From: JAGOTN01 sp964538345
GTDB taxonomy: Bacteria; Patescibacteriota; Minisyncoccia; Phycocordibacterales; JAACPR01
Length of the DNA: 32,811 nucleotides
Assembly (NCBI GenBank): GCA_964538345.1
Contig: CAZIFF010000005.1
Location: 1 to 32,811 of the forward strand
Direction: 5' to 3'
This document shows positions 1 to 6,761 of this stretch, piece by piece. The position numbers and the translations under genes are program-made. Within the stretch, counting starts at the first letter, position 1. Each line of letters begins with the position of its first letter. Under the pieces are notes generated by a model. That model was given only the letters and a program-made list of their open reading frames with translations, was not told where the DNA came from and did no database searches.

Positions 1-1016
1 CTATAAAAGTTGCGATAAATGGTTTTGGTAGAATTGGGCGAGCGTTTTTTAGATTGGCAAAAAATCGTCCTGAAATTGAAGTGGTAGCAGTGAATGATTT
101 AGGTTCAACAGAAAACTTAGCTTATCTTTTGAAATATGATACTGCCTATGGTGTTTTGCCTTATGAAGTGAAGTCAGGTGAAAAATCTTTAATTGTAGAT
201 GGAAAAGAAATAAAAGTTTTTGCAGAAAAAGATCCTGCAACTTTGCCTTGGGGAGATTTAGGAATTGATGTAGTTGTAGAATCAACAGGATTTTTTACAA
301 AATTTTCTGATGCGGAAGTACATGTAACAAAAGCTGGTGCAAAAAAAGTTGTAATCACAGCACCTGCAAAAGATGATCCAAGAAGTGAAAGAGAAGGAAC
401 TATTTTAATGGGAGTGAATGAAGAAAAATTAAATACTTGCGTGGTTACTTCAAATGCATCTTGTACAACAAATGCCACAAGTCCAATAATCGCAATTTTG
501 GATGATGTTGTAGGAATTGAAAAAGCAATTTTAAGTACTACTCATGCATACACCGCTTCGCAGGCACTTGTAGATGGACCAAGTAAAAAAGATTTACGTG
601 AAGGGCGGGCAGCTGCACAAAATATTGTACCTTCTTCAACTGGTGCCGCAATCGCTGTAGCAAAGGCACTTCCGCAACTTGAAAATAAATTTGATGGAAT
701 TTCTCTTCGTGTGCCTGTGGTGGTGGGTTCAATTGCAGATATTACATTTATTGCGAAGCGTGCAACGAGTGTAGAAGAAATAAATGCGGCTTTAAAAAGT
801 GCGGCGCAAATGCCACGTTGGAAAGGAATTTTTACAGTCACTGAAGAAGATGTTGTTTCAAGTGATATAAAAGGGAATACTCATGCAGCTATTGCTGATT
901 TAGCGTTCACTCGTGTTGTAGATGGAAATTTAGTCAAAGTTCTTTCTTGGTATGATAATGAGATGGGGTATACTAATTCTCTCGTAGAACACGTGATTAA
1001 GTTGGGACAAAAATAG
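1..1016 (+). CDS. gap: Glyceraldehyde-3-phosphate dehydrogenase, 5'-truncated by window edge
   Basis: Converts glyceraldehyde 3-phosphate, NAD and phosphate to 1,3-bisphosphoglycerate in glycolysis. The frame is open from base 3 and already reads the N-terminal Rossmann motif NGFGRIGR, so only a few residues lie outside the window. VAVNDLG follows, with the acidic residue typical of NAD-preferring enzymes. The catalytic motif SNASCTTN is present (Cys codon 462-464), and so is the C-terminal WYDNEMGYTNSL. The length of about 337 residues is normal for the family. No clear terminator is seen after the stop. Function is near certain from the motifs; gap versus a second paralogue cannot be told from the window. 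Confidence 0.97.
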   Translation, partial: IKVAINGFGRIGRAFFRLAKNRPEIEVVAVNDLGSTENLAYLLKYDTAYGVLPYEVKSGEKSLIVDGKEIKVFAEKDPATLPWGDLGIDVVVESTGFFTKFSDAEVHVTKAGAKKVVITAPAKDDPRSEREGTILMGVNEEKLNTCVVTSNASCTTNATSPIIAILDDVVGIEKAILSTTHAYTASQALVDGPSKKDLREGRAAAQNIVPSSTGAAIAVAKALPQLENKFDGISLRVPVVVGSIADITFIAKRATSVEEINAALKSAAQMPRWKGIFTVTEEDVVSSDIKGNTHAAIADLAFTRVVDGNLVKVLSWYDNEMGYTNSLVEHVIKLGQK

Positions 1017-1099
1017 ATTTTTTGTGTCCTAATTTGTAATCCACAGAGATTTTATCTTCATCTTAGATATACTTTAAAGGTATTTCATATACCACTTGC

Positions 1100-1105
1100 T
1101 ACTAT
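1100..1105 (+). promoter_or_regulatory. Extended -10 box of the coiled-coil gene
   Basis: TGC followed by TACTAT, 7 nt before the ATG at 1113. This is the same geometry as at many other starts here. It overlaps the upstream ATG at 1104 and so argues for 1113. No good -35 box is seen. A GGTAT/ATACC inverted repeat lies just upstream (1079-1093). Confidence 0.45.
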
Positions 1106-1112
1106 GTTCCGT

Positions 1113-1424
1113 ATGCTAACAAAACAAGACAGAAGTTATATAGACAACTTATTAGATAAGCGTTTTGATGATTTTGAGATTAAAATGGATGCAAAATTTG
1201 AAGCGTTGGCAATTATGATTCAGAATGGTTTTGATGAAATTAACAGAAATAAAGCTGATAAAGCAGATGTAGATAGAATAGAGATCAAACTAGGTAATAA
1301 AATGGACAAATTAGAAGGGAGAATGAATACTTTAGAATTTAAATTAATTACTGCTCCCAGCAACCGCCTAGATAAAGTAGAGGATGATGTGCGACAGATA
1401 AAGGCCAAAATTGGCATAGCTTAA
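1113..1424 (+). CDS. Small coiled-coil protein of unknown function
   Basis: A 103-residue, highly charged protein with no signal peptide or membrane segment. It opens MLTKQDRSYIDNLLDKRF and continues as a heptad-like helix with several repeats of D-K-aliphatic spacing (KADKADVDRIEIKLG, then KMDKLEGRMNTLEFKL), so a long coiled coil is very likely. I recall short proteins opening with MLTK-D and a similar helix as common hypotheticals in CPR genomes, but I know of no function. An in-frame ATG exists three codons upstream (1104). I prefer 1113 because a -10-like box covers the first ATG. The gene stands alone, followed by 233 bases without a gene. Confidence 0.7.
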   Translation: MLTKQDRSYIDNLLDKRFDDFEIKMDAKFEALAIMIQNGFDEINRNKADKADVDRIEIKLGNKMDKLEGRMNTLEFKLITAPSNRLDKVEDDVRQIKAKIGIA

Positions 1425-1595
1425 AATATTAGGTGTATTGTAGATTGTAGTAACTTTGAAAGTTTTAATTTTAAATCATGAATCAATGTTTAATTTTAAC
1501 AACAGAAAGTATCTTTATTTTACAAGGTTATTTATAATAATCTCTTGACTGAAAAAGTAAATAATGTTTTTATTTAATTTAACTGCATAAATTAC

Positions 1596-1624
1596 TTGCA
1601 TTTACTTAAAGTAATAGTTAATAT
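1596..1624 (+). promoter_or_regulatory. Promoter of the wHTH-like/DUF3800 pair, with spacer palindrome
   Basis: A TTGCAT -35 box (1596-1601), a 17-nt spacer and a TAATAT -10 box (1619-1624). The spacer holds the near-perfect palindrome TTACTTAAAGTAA (1602-1614), which could be an operator. The predicted transcription start near 1631 leaves about 27 nt before the ATG at 1658. The rest of the 1425-1595 gap shows nothing I can name. Confidence 0.5.
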
Positions 1625-1657
1625 ATCTGTATTAAAAGCTTAATAACAGTATGTTTT

Positions 1658-2377
1658 ATGGAAAATACTAAAAATATAGTAGAGAGAAGTCGTTCGGGTG
1701 GTTTTCCAACCCTTAATTTAGAGGAAGCGGTGAACCTTATAAAGATGGGGTCTGTTGGTGGTTGGGAGATGAGTAAAGATACTTTTGCAAAAGCTATTGG
1801 AGGTAAAACTGCAAACAGCGGAGCTTTTGTTGTAAAGCTTGGAACTCTTAGAGATTATAATTTTATAGAAAGAGGTGGAAAAGTTGTTTATACTCAATTA
1901 GCAAAAGAAATCGTTGCTCCAAAATCTGATAGCGCTGAGGAATTCAAAAACAATTTAAAAGAAGCTTTTTTAAGTTGTTCTATATTCAGTTCTCTTTTTG
2001 ATAAAATAAAAAATGGGTCAGGCGAATCTTCGATGTCTACAATTGAGAACCTAGGGGTTCATGATTATAAAATATCTGTGAACCGTAAAAAACTTTTTGC
2101 AGAAAATTTCATTTTGTCAGCAAAATATGCGGATCTCATGGAAGACTCAGTTGATGGTAAGGTAAAAATTATAAAAAGAGAGACAGTAAGCAACATGTCC
2201 TCAAAAGAGGATGTTATAGATAATAATAGTTTTGTTCAAAGTAAAGAGAAATATCAATTTAATGATTCTGGTAAAGGATGGAATTTATCAATAAAATCAG
2301 AAAAACCTTTAAGCTCTAAGATTCGTAAAATTTTAGTCGATGTTGCAGAGATATTAGAAGGTGAAGTAAATAATTAA
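1658..2377 (+). CDS. Unknown protein with winged-helix-like N-terminus, paired with DUF3800 gene
   Basis: A 239-residue soluble protein that I do not recognise as a named family. Residues ~15-85 look like a winged-helix or related small DNA-binding fold: a helix-rich stretch (LEEAVNLI), then FAKAIGGKTANSGAFVVKLG, TLRDYNFIER and a short beta hairpin GGKVVYTQLAKEIV. The middle is helical (EEFKNNLKEAFLSCSIFSSLF). The C-terminal ~70 residues are polar and end in a predicted helix. Only 4 nt separate it from the DUF3800 gene, so the two are surely co-transcribed from the promoter at 1596-1624. There is no Shine-Dalgarno sequence. A role as regulator or partner of the DUF3800 protein is inference. 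Confidence 0.6.
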   Translation: MENTKNIVERSRSGGFPTLNLEEAVNLIKMGSVGGWEMSKDTFAKAIGGKTANSGAFVVKLGTLRDYNFIERGGKVVYTQLAKEIVAPKSDSAEEFKNNLKEAFLSCSIFSSLFDKIKNGSGESSMSTIENLGVHDYKISVNRKKLFAENFILSAKYADLMEDSVDGKVKIIKRETVSNMSSKEDVIDNNSFVQSKEKYQFNDSGKGWNLSIKSEKPLSSKIRKILVDVAEILEGEVNN

Positions 2378-2381
2378 ATTT

Positions 2382-3044
2382 ATGCAGATATTCTTAGATG
2401 AAAGTGGACAATTTACTAAACACAATCATGAAGAATATTTTGTGATAGGTTCTTTTACTGTAGGAGAGCCTAGACGAACGGCTAAGCAGTTCCGTGCCTT
2501 CTATAAAAAACATTTTCCAAGAAAAATGAGAAACCAGAGCGAGATTAAATGGTCTGCAACTGGTATTTCTGACACTCTTCGTTTAAAGACGATAAAATTT
2601 ATTTCGAAATTGGATGTTCGTGTGAGATATGTCTTTTTATTAAGAAAAAATATTCCAACAGAATATAGAAAAGAAGATAAATTTAAAGATGGACTACTTT
2701 ACACTAATGTTGTTGGTGAGTTGATTGATATGTATTTTCCAAGCGTTGATATGGATTTTCGTGTGTTCTGTGATCAGCGTAAACTTTCAGGAATGAAAAA
2801 GAATGAATTCAAGAAAATAATAGAGACCAGAATATTAACTAGCACACCAAAAGGTGCAATTATTCAAATTGAAACAGTTGATTCAACAACTAATGTAAAT
2901 ATTCAAATCGCTGATTGGATATCTGGAGCGCTTTCACGTTATTTAGAAAATGGTAAATTGGGAAATGAATATTATGCTATTTTGAAAGAAAATATTATTG
3001 GAAGAGGAAAAGAAATTTTCAATACACAACCTATCAATGATTAA
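2382..3044 (+). CDS. DUF3800 domain protein
   Basis: A 220-residue protein with the DUF3800 signature. It opens MQIFLDESGQF, where the aspartate and glutamate of the FLDESG strand are the hallmark. KW in EIKWSA follows, then a central VFCDQRKLSG strand and the C-terminal QIADWISGALSRYLE motif. Family knowledge: DUF3800 proteins are predicted to have an RNase H-like fold and are frequent in accessory and phage-defence neighbourhoods, but their activity is largely uncharacterised. Here the gene lies 4 nt after the wHTH-like gene and converges on the small RNA at 3061-3198, whose terminator starts 17 nt past this stop. A two-gene defence or mobile cassette is possible but unproven. Confidence 0.8.
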   Translation: MQIFLDESGQFTKHNHEEYFVIGSFTVGEPRRTAKQFRAFYKKHFPRKMRNQSEIKWSATGISDTLRLKTIKFISKLDVRVRYVFLLRKNIPTEYRKEDKFKDGLLYTNVVGELIDMYFPSVDMDFRVFCDQRKLSGMKKNEFKKIIETRILTSTPKGAIIQIETVDSTTNVNIQIADWISGALSRYLENGKLGNEYYAILKENIIGRGKEIFNTQPIND

Positions 3045-3060
3045 TATTCATCTTAAAAAC

Positions 3061-3092
3061 AAAAAAAGCCTGTCAAAATTTTTTCAACAGAC
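3061..3092 (-). terminator. Intrinsic terminator of the small RNA
   Basis: On the minus strand an 11-bp stem, including three G-U pairs, is built from GTCTGTTGAAA and TTTTGACAGGC (3068-3092). It is followed directly by seven T residues (3067-3061). On the plus strand no T-run follows, so it does not obviously stop the convergent DUF3800 gene. Confidence 0.8.
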
Positions 3093-3198
3093 ATTCTTTG
3101 TTAGAAGTAGCGTCTTATAAAGTGGTATTCTTTGGCTCAAGCCTCAGATTCTCTAAGGGAACACCAAAGCACTATGTAAGTTATTAATGCATACTTCT
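3061..3198 (-). ncRNA. Structured small RNA with own promoter and terminator (6S-like outline, unassigned)
   Basis: About 138 nt, read leftwards from a strong promoter (3205-3232) to a terminator (3061-3092). No ORF fits. The 5' part folds as one rod: closing stem 3192-3198 with 3103-3109 (7 bp); internal loop; 3170-3180 with 3114-3124 (9 of 11 pairs); 3164-3169 with 3130-3135 (6 bp, next to a 5-nt bulge); and an apical hairpin 3152-3158 with 3142-3148 around a 3-nt loop. A separate terminator hairpin follows. A closing stem, an internal bubble and a long distal stem resemble 6S RNA (ssrS), but I cannot recognise the conserved bases. It is not tmRNA, SRP RNA or RNase P RNA by visible motifs. 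The existence of a transcript is well supported; the family is a guess. Confidence 0.72.
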
Positions 3199-3204
3199 CG
3201 GGCC

Positions 3205-3232
3205 AGTATATCAAATTTACTCAAAAAGTCAA
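3205..3232 (-). promoter_or_regulatory. Promoter of the small RNA
   Basis: Minus strand: TTGACT -35 box (3232-3227), 16-nt spacer and TATACT -10 box (3210-3205). The start of transcription is expected near 3198. It is one of the closest matches to the housekeeping sigma consensus in the window. Confidence 0.8.
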
Positions 3233-3418
3233 TGTTATCCACAGCGCCTATTTTTATTATTTAGTTGATCTATATAAATATTTTTACCACTATAATTTAG
3301 GCATAATTGATAATGTTTTTTAGATTAGACGAGGAGTTCAGGGGAGTCTTTTTAAAATAGTAACCTAATTTTAATTGCAAAATATTTATTTATAATACAG
3401 AATAGACTTATTATAAGT

Positions 3419-3424
3419 TATAAT
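3419..3424 (+). promoter_or_regulatory. -10 box of the small membrane protein gene
   Basis: A perfect TATAAT 10 nt before the ATG at 3435, without a convincing -35 box. It predicts a leader of only a few nt. The stretch 3233-3418, upstream of the RNA promoter, shows no ORF or structure I can support. Confidence 0.5.
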
Positions 3425-3434
3425 TGAACTGTCT

Positions 3435-3641
3435 ATGATAGAAATTTTATTAGCAATAATAGCGGGATTAATTTTGGTTAAAATCGTTAAGACTGATAAT
3501 CCTCATAAAGCTGATTCATTTATTGAAGCGCTATCTTTTCATGTGATAAGTTACCTTATACCTTTAATTGTAGCGGTTGTTTGGGCAGCTGTTGTTTTAT
3601 TGGTTGCAGGTTTTCTATCTAGTTTATTTGGTTTTAATTAA
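3435..3641 (+). CDS. Small two-helix membrane protein
   Basis: A 68-residue hydrophobic protein with two likely membrane segments: residues ~2-17 (IEILLAIIAGLILVKI) and ~38-64 (ISYLIPLIVAVVWAAVVLLVAG). A short polar linker, KTDNPHKADSF, joins them. No family is recognised. It ends 6 nt before the first possible rpiB start, so it may lead the pentose-phosphate operon. Its own TATAAT box lies just upstream. Hydrophobicity, promoter and tight spacing make it likely real, though no function can be given. Confidence 0.6.
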   Translation: MIEILLAIIAGLILVKIVKTDNPHKADSFIEALSFHVISYLIPLIVAVVWAAVVLLVAGFLSSLFGFN

Positions 3642-3647
3642 TTTAAC

Positions 3648-4154
3648 ATGACAAATCCGGATACAATGACAGACAATAGAGTTGTAAATATTGCATCAGA
3701 CCATGCTGGCTTTGAACATAAAGAAGCTATAAAAGAATGGCTTAAAAGTGAGGGTTATGAGGTGGTGGATCATGGTGCTTATGAATACGAAGAAGATGAT
3801 GATTATCCAGATTTCATAGCTCCAGCGGCAAGTGCAGTGGCTGCAGATCCAAGTGAAATAGCGATTGTAATAGGTGGCTCAGGGCAAGGTGAAGCAATAG
3901 TTGCTAATCGTTTTCCAGGCGTGCGAGCTGTGGTTTTCAATGGTCAGTATGTGCCAGCAGATGGTAGAGATGTGCCAGAAGAAATTATCACTGCTCGTCA
4001 ACACAACGACGCAAATGTTCTTTCTCTTGGCGCAAGATTTTTAAGTATTAGAGAAGCTATTGAAGCAGTTGATTTATTTTTAAATACAGAATTTTCTGGA
4101 GAAGAAAGACATATTAGAAGAATTGAAAAAATTGATGATGGCTATCACAGTTGA
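3648..4154 (+). CDS. rpiB: Ribose-5-phosphate isomerase B
   Basis: Interconverts ribulose 5-phosphate and ribose 5-phosphate in the non-oxidative pentose-phosphate pathway (RpiB/LacAB family). IASDHAGFEHK is the N-terminal phosphate/sugar-binding motif. VIGGSGQGEAIVANRFPGVRA forms the active-site loop, and ARQHNDANVLSLGARF the conserved C-terminal part. The loop has Gly-Ser-Gly plus Glu (GGSGQGE) in place of the catalytic Cys of E. coli RpiB (CGTGIG). This matches the Mycobacterium-type enzymes that use a glutamate as base. At 168 residues the length is normal. The start may be 3648 or the ATG at 3666, since the first residues are not conserved. It overlaps the Rpe-like gene by 17-20 nt. Confidence 0.93.
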   Translation: MTNPDTMTDNRVVNIASDHAGFEHKEAIKEWLKSEGYEVVDHGAYEYEEDDDYPDFIAPAASAVAADPSEIAIVIGGSGQGEAIVANRFPGVRAVVFNGQYVPADGRDVPEEIITARQHNDANVLSLGARFLSIREAIEAVDLFLNTEFSGEERHIRRIEKIDDGYHS

Positions 4155-4830
4155 AATTATTCCAGCAATAATGCCAGATGATTACGATGAATTGGTTTCA
4201 AGTATAAATTTGGTTGCACGTAAAGTTGATTGGGTGCAAATAGATGTGATGGATGGTAAATATACCGATTCCGTTTCTTGGCCTTATGGTGAACATGAAG
4301 AACAATTTTTAAATATTTTAAAAGAAGATGAAGGATTGCCACATTGGCAAGATTTAAATTTTGAAGTTGATTTAATGGTTGCTAATCCATATGAAGAGGT
4401 AGATAAATGGATTCATGCAGGAGTAGCTCGTGTTGTATTACATTGGAAAAGTTTACAAGGGGGAGATTTTAAAAAACTAATAGAAGATTTAAAGGGTTTG
4501 AATATTGAAGTTGGCATTGCACTTTTACCAAGTGAAAATTTTTCTGTAATTGAAGATGTTTTAGATAAAATAGATTTTGTGCAATTTATGGGAATCGAAA
4601 AAGTTGGTTTTCAAGATCAAGAATTTGCTGAAGTGGTTTTAGAAAATATTTCTGAATTTCATAAAAAATATCCAGAGAAAATAATTTCTGTTGATGGGGC
4701 GGTTGATTTGGATACTGCAGAGAGTTTGGTTGGAGTTGGTGTAAAAAGATTGGTTTCTGGATCATATATTTTTGATGGTGTTCCGGCTGATAATATTTTG
4801 GATTTAAAAAATTTAGTGAACAAACAATAA
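4135..4830 (+). CDS. Ribulose-phosphate 3-epimerase-like protein with altered metal site
   Basis: A TIM-barrel protein of the ribulose-phosphate 3-epimerase family, about 231 residues. Recognisable are WVQIDVMDGKY, FEVDLMVANP, VVLHWKS, GFQDQEF and the phosphate-binding VDGAVD ... VSGSYIF. In canonical Rpe the metal ligands are His and Asp of H-x-D-x-M-D, His of D-V-H-L-M and Asp of V-D-G-G. Here the first His is Gln and the second is Asp, while both Asp ligands remain. The SVNPGFGGQ loop is also degenerate. Activity as Rpe is likely from its place between rpiB and transketolase, but unproven. I start it at ATG 4135 (4138 is also possible), inside the rpiB end, which suggests translational coupling. 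Confidence 0.8.
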   Translation: MMAITVEIIPAIMPDDYDELVSSINLVARKVDWVQIDVMDGKYTDSVSWPYGEHEEQFLNILKEDEGLPHWQDLNFEVDLMVANPYEEVDKWIHAGVARVVLHWKSLQGGDFKKLIEDLKGLNIEVGIALLPSENFSVIEDVLDKIDFVQFMGIEKVGFQDQEFAEVVLENISEFHKKYPEKIISVDGAVDLDTAESLVGVGVKRLVSGSYIFDGVPADNILDLKNLVNKQ

Positions 4831-4849
4831 TTTTTCATAAAATTTTTGT

Positions 4850-4855
4850 TAGAAT
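4850..4855 (+). promoter_or_regulatory. Extended -10 box of the transketolase operon
   Basis: TGT followed by TAGAAT, 6 nt before the ATG at 4862. The start of transcription would fall on or next to the A of the start codon. Confidence 0.55.
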
Positions 4856-4861
4856 AGTGAT

Positions 4862-5758
4862 ATGAGTAATATTACAGACGAAAAAATCTGTGAACTTGAA
4901 CAGACTGCAAATAGAATTCGGCAATCAATTATTGCAATGCTTATAAATGCTGGTTCTGGACACACTGCTGGTCCATTAGATATGACAGATATTTTCACAT
5001 ATTTATATTTTGTTGGTTTAAATCATGATCCTAAAAATCCATCATGGAACGAAAGAGATCGTTTAATACTTTCAAATGGACATATTTGTCCAGTGCTTTA
5101 TGCCACAATGGCACATGCGGGATATTTTCCGTTGGAAGAATTAGAGACTTTAAGAAAATTTGGTTCACGACTGCAAGGACATCCGCATCGTGAATTTTTA
5201 CCAATGTTAGAAAATAGTTCTGGGCCGCTTGGTTCTGGGCTTTCTCAGGCTCTCGGCATGGCTCTTGCCGATAGAATTGATAATGGTGTGCAATCAAAAA
5301 AGTTTTTCTTTTGTTTAACTGGTGACGGAGAATTAAATGAAGGACAAAATTGGGAAGCGATAATGATGGCGGCTAAAGAAAAAATACATAATCTAATTGT
5401 TATTGTAGATAGAAATAATATTCAAATAGATGGATACACAGAAGATGTGATGCCTTTAAATAGTCTACGCAAAAAATTTGAAGCATTTAATTGGCATGTT
5501 CAAGAAATTGATGGACATAATTTTGAAGCGATTGATGTAGCAGTAAATCAAGCTCGAGCAATATTTGATATGCCGTCAGTGATAATTGCGCACACGATAG
5601 CAGGAAAAGGTGTGCCGTTTATGGAAAGAGATTATCGTTGGCATGGTGTTCCACCAGGAAAAGGTCCAGAAGATGTTTATAAAAAAGATGAACAAGATGA
5701 TATGGCGCTCGAGGCACTTCGAACTTTGGGTGGAAAAATAAAATGTGGAGATAAATAA
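4862..5758 (+). CDS. Transketolase, N-terminal (thiamine-diphosphate-binding) subunit
   Basis: The N-terminal half of transketolase, which moves two-carbon units between sugar phosphates in the non-oxidative pentose-phosphate pathway. At 298 residues it matches the split archaeal/CPR-type enzyme. The thiamine-diphosphate motif GDGELNEGQNWEA ... DRNNIQIDG is present. The N-terminal GSGHTAGPLDMTDIFTYLYF and the SNGHICPVLYATMA segment (substrate/cofactor histidines) are also there, as is GPLGSGLSQALGMALA. The C-terminal subunit starts 1 nt after this stop, so the pair is an operon. No Shine-Dalgarno sequence; a -10 box lies 6 nt upstream of the ATG. Confidence 0.95.
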   Translation: MSNITDEKICELEQTANRIRQSIIAMLINAGSGHTAGPLDMTDIFTYLYFVGLNHDPKNPSWNERDRLILSNGHICPVLYATMAHAGYFPLEELETLRKFGSRLQGHPHREFLPMLENSSGPLGSGLSQALGMALADRIDNGVQSKKFFFCLTGDGELNEGQNWEAIMMAAKEKIHNLIVIVDRNNIQIDGYTEDVMPLNSLRKKFEAFNWHVQEIDGHNFEAIDVAVNQARAIFDMPSVIIAHTIAGKGVPFMERDYRWHGVPPGKGPEDVYKKDEQDDMALEALRTLGGKIKCGDK

Positions 5759-5759
5759 T

Positions 5760-6761
5760 ATGTTAATTCCAGAACAAAAATTAAGAAAAGATATTTTTGA
5801 TGAAAAAAATGAAAGCACTCCAATTCGTGCTGGTTTTGGTATTGGTTTACTTGAAGCAGCGAAAAAAGATAATAATGTCGTTGGTCTTTGTGCTGATTTA
5901 GTTGAATCAACAAAAATGGAAGCATTTGCAAAAGAATTTCCGAAAAGATTTTTTGAAGTTGGAGTTGCTGAACAAAATTTGGCATCAGTGGCGTCTGGTA
6001 TGGCTGCTATGGGAAAAATTCCTTTTATATCTAGTTACGCGATGTTTAGTCCGGGAAGAAATTGGGAACAAATACGAACAACAATTTGTTATAACAATGT
6101 GCCAGTTAAAATAGTTGGATCTCATGCTGGAGTTTCTGTTGGACCAGATGGTGGAACTCATCAAGCTATTGAAGATGTTGCTTTAATGAGAGTTATTCCA
6201 AATATGGTGGTGATTTCACCTTGTGATGCTGTAGAAGCGCGCAAGGCGACGTTGGACGCGGCCGTGAACGGCCGCCCAACTTATATTCGCCTTGCGCGCG
6301 AAGCTACACCGCTCATCACAACAGAAGAAACTCCTTTTGAAATAGGTAAGGCTTCAGTCTTATTTAAATCTTCAAAACGAAAAATTGATGTTGCTATTAT
6401 TGCTACAGGGGCTCTAGTTCATAAAGCACTGCGCGTTGCTAAAAAATGTGAAGATGAAGGCATTGGTATTTCTGTTGTAAATCTTTCAACTATAAAGCCA
6501 CTGGATTCTAAAACTGTTTTAGAAGTTGCAAAAGAAGCTGGTAAAATTGTGACAGTAGAAGAACATCAAATAGCTGGCGGAATGGGGAGTGTTGTAGCTG
6601 AATTTTTATCTCAAAATTTTCCTGTGCCAATTGAATTTATCGGTGTAAATGATTCTTTCGGACAATCTGGAACACCAGATGAATTAATAGAACATTATGG
6701 TATGGGAGAAGATTCAATTTATAATGCTGTTCATAATGTTTTAAATAAAAATCATGTTTAA
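5760..6761 (+). CDS. Transketolase, C-terminal (pyrimidine-binding) subunit
   Basis: Partner of the preceding gene, 333 residues. It contains the Transket_pyr part (FFEVGVAEQNLASVASGMAAMG with the glutamate that activates thiamine diphosphate, then GSHAGVSVGPDGGTHQAIEDVALMR) and the C-terminal domain (VDVAIIATGALV-like strand, VEEHQIAGGMGS, FGQSGTPDELIEHYGM). The start at ATG 5760 is preferred over an in-frame GTG at 5745. The ATG lies just after the upstream stop, and GGAG at 5747-5750, one of very few Shine-Dalgarno-like runs here, is well spaced. Codons for residues ~160-180 form a GC-rich nested palindrome (6237-6299). The stop overlaps the next gene's start by 8 nt. Confidence 0.95.
   Translation: MLIPEQKLRKDIFDEKNESTPIRAGFGIGLLEAAKKDNNVVGLCADLVESTKMEAFAKEFPKRFFEVGVAEQNLASVASGMAAMGKIPFISSYAMFSPGRNWEQIRTTICYNNVPVKIVGSHAGVSVGPDGGTHQAIEDVALMRVIPNMVVISPCDAVEARKATLDAAVNGRPTYIRLAREATPLITTEETPFEIGKASVLFKSSKRKIDVAIIATGALVHKALRVAKKCEDEGIGISVVNLSTIKPLDSKTVLEVAKEAGKIVTVEEHQIAGGMGSVVAEFLSQNFPVPIEFIGVNDSFGQSGTPDELIEHYGMGEDSIYNAVHNVLNKNHV
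6237..6299. repeat. GC-rich nested inverted repeat inside the transketolase gene
   Basis: Perfect 13-bp arms (6237-6249 and 6287-6299) enclose a 5-bp stem (6251-6255 with 6276-6280) and a 7-bp stem (6258-6264 with 6269-6275) around a TGAA loop. The stretch is far more GC-rich than its surroundings, yet it encodes normal conserved residues of the family (EARKATL ... YIRLAREATP). Confidence 0.85.

Noticed and set aside
3061..3198. tmRNA or SRP RNA identity for the small RNA
   Set aside because: Too short and without a tRNA-like Ala acceptor or tag ORF for tmRNA; lacks the conserved SRP GGAAG/tetraloop pattern.
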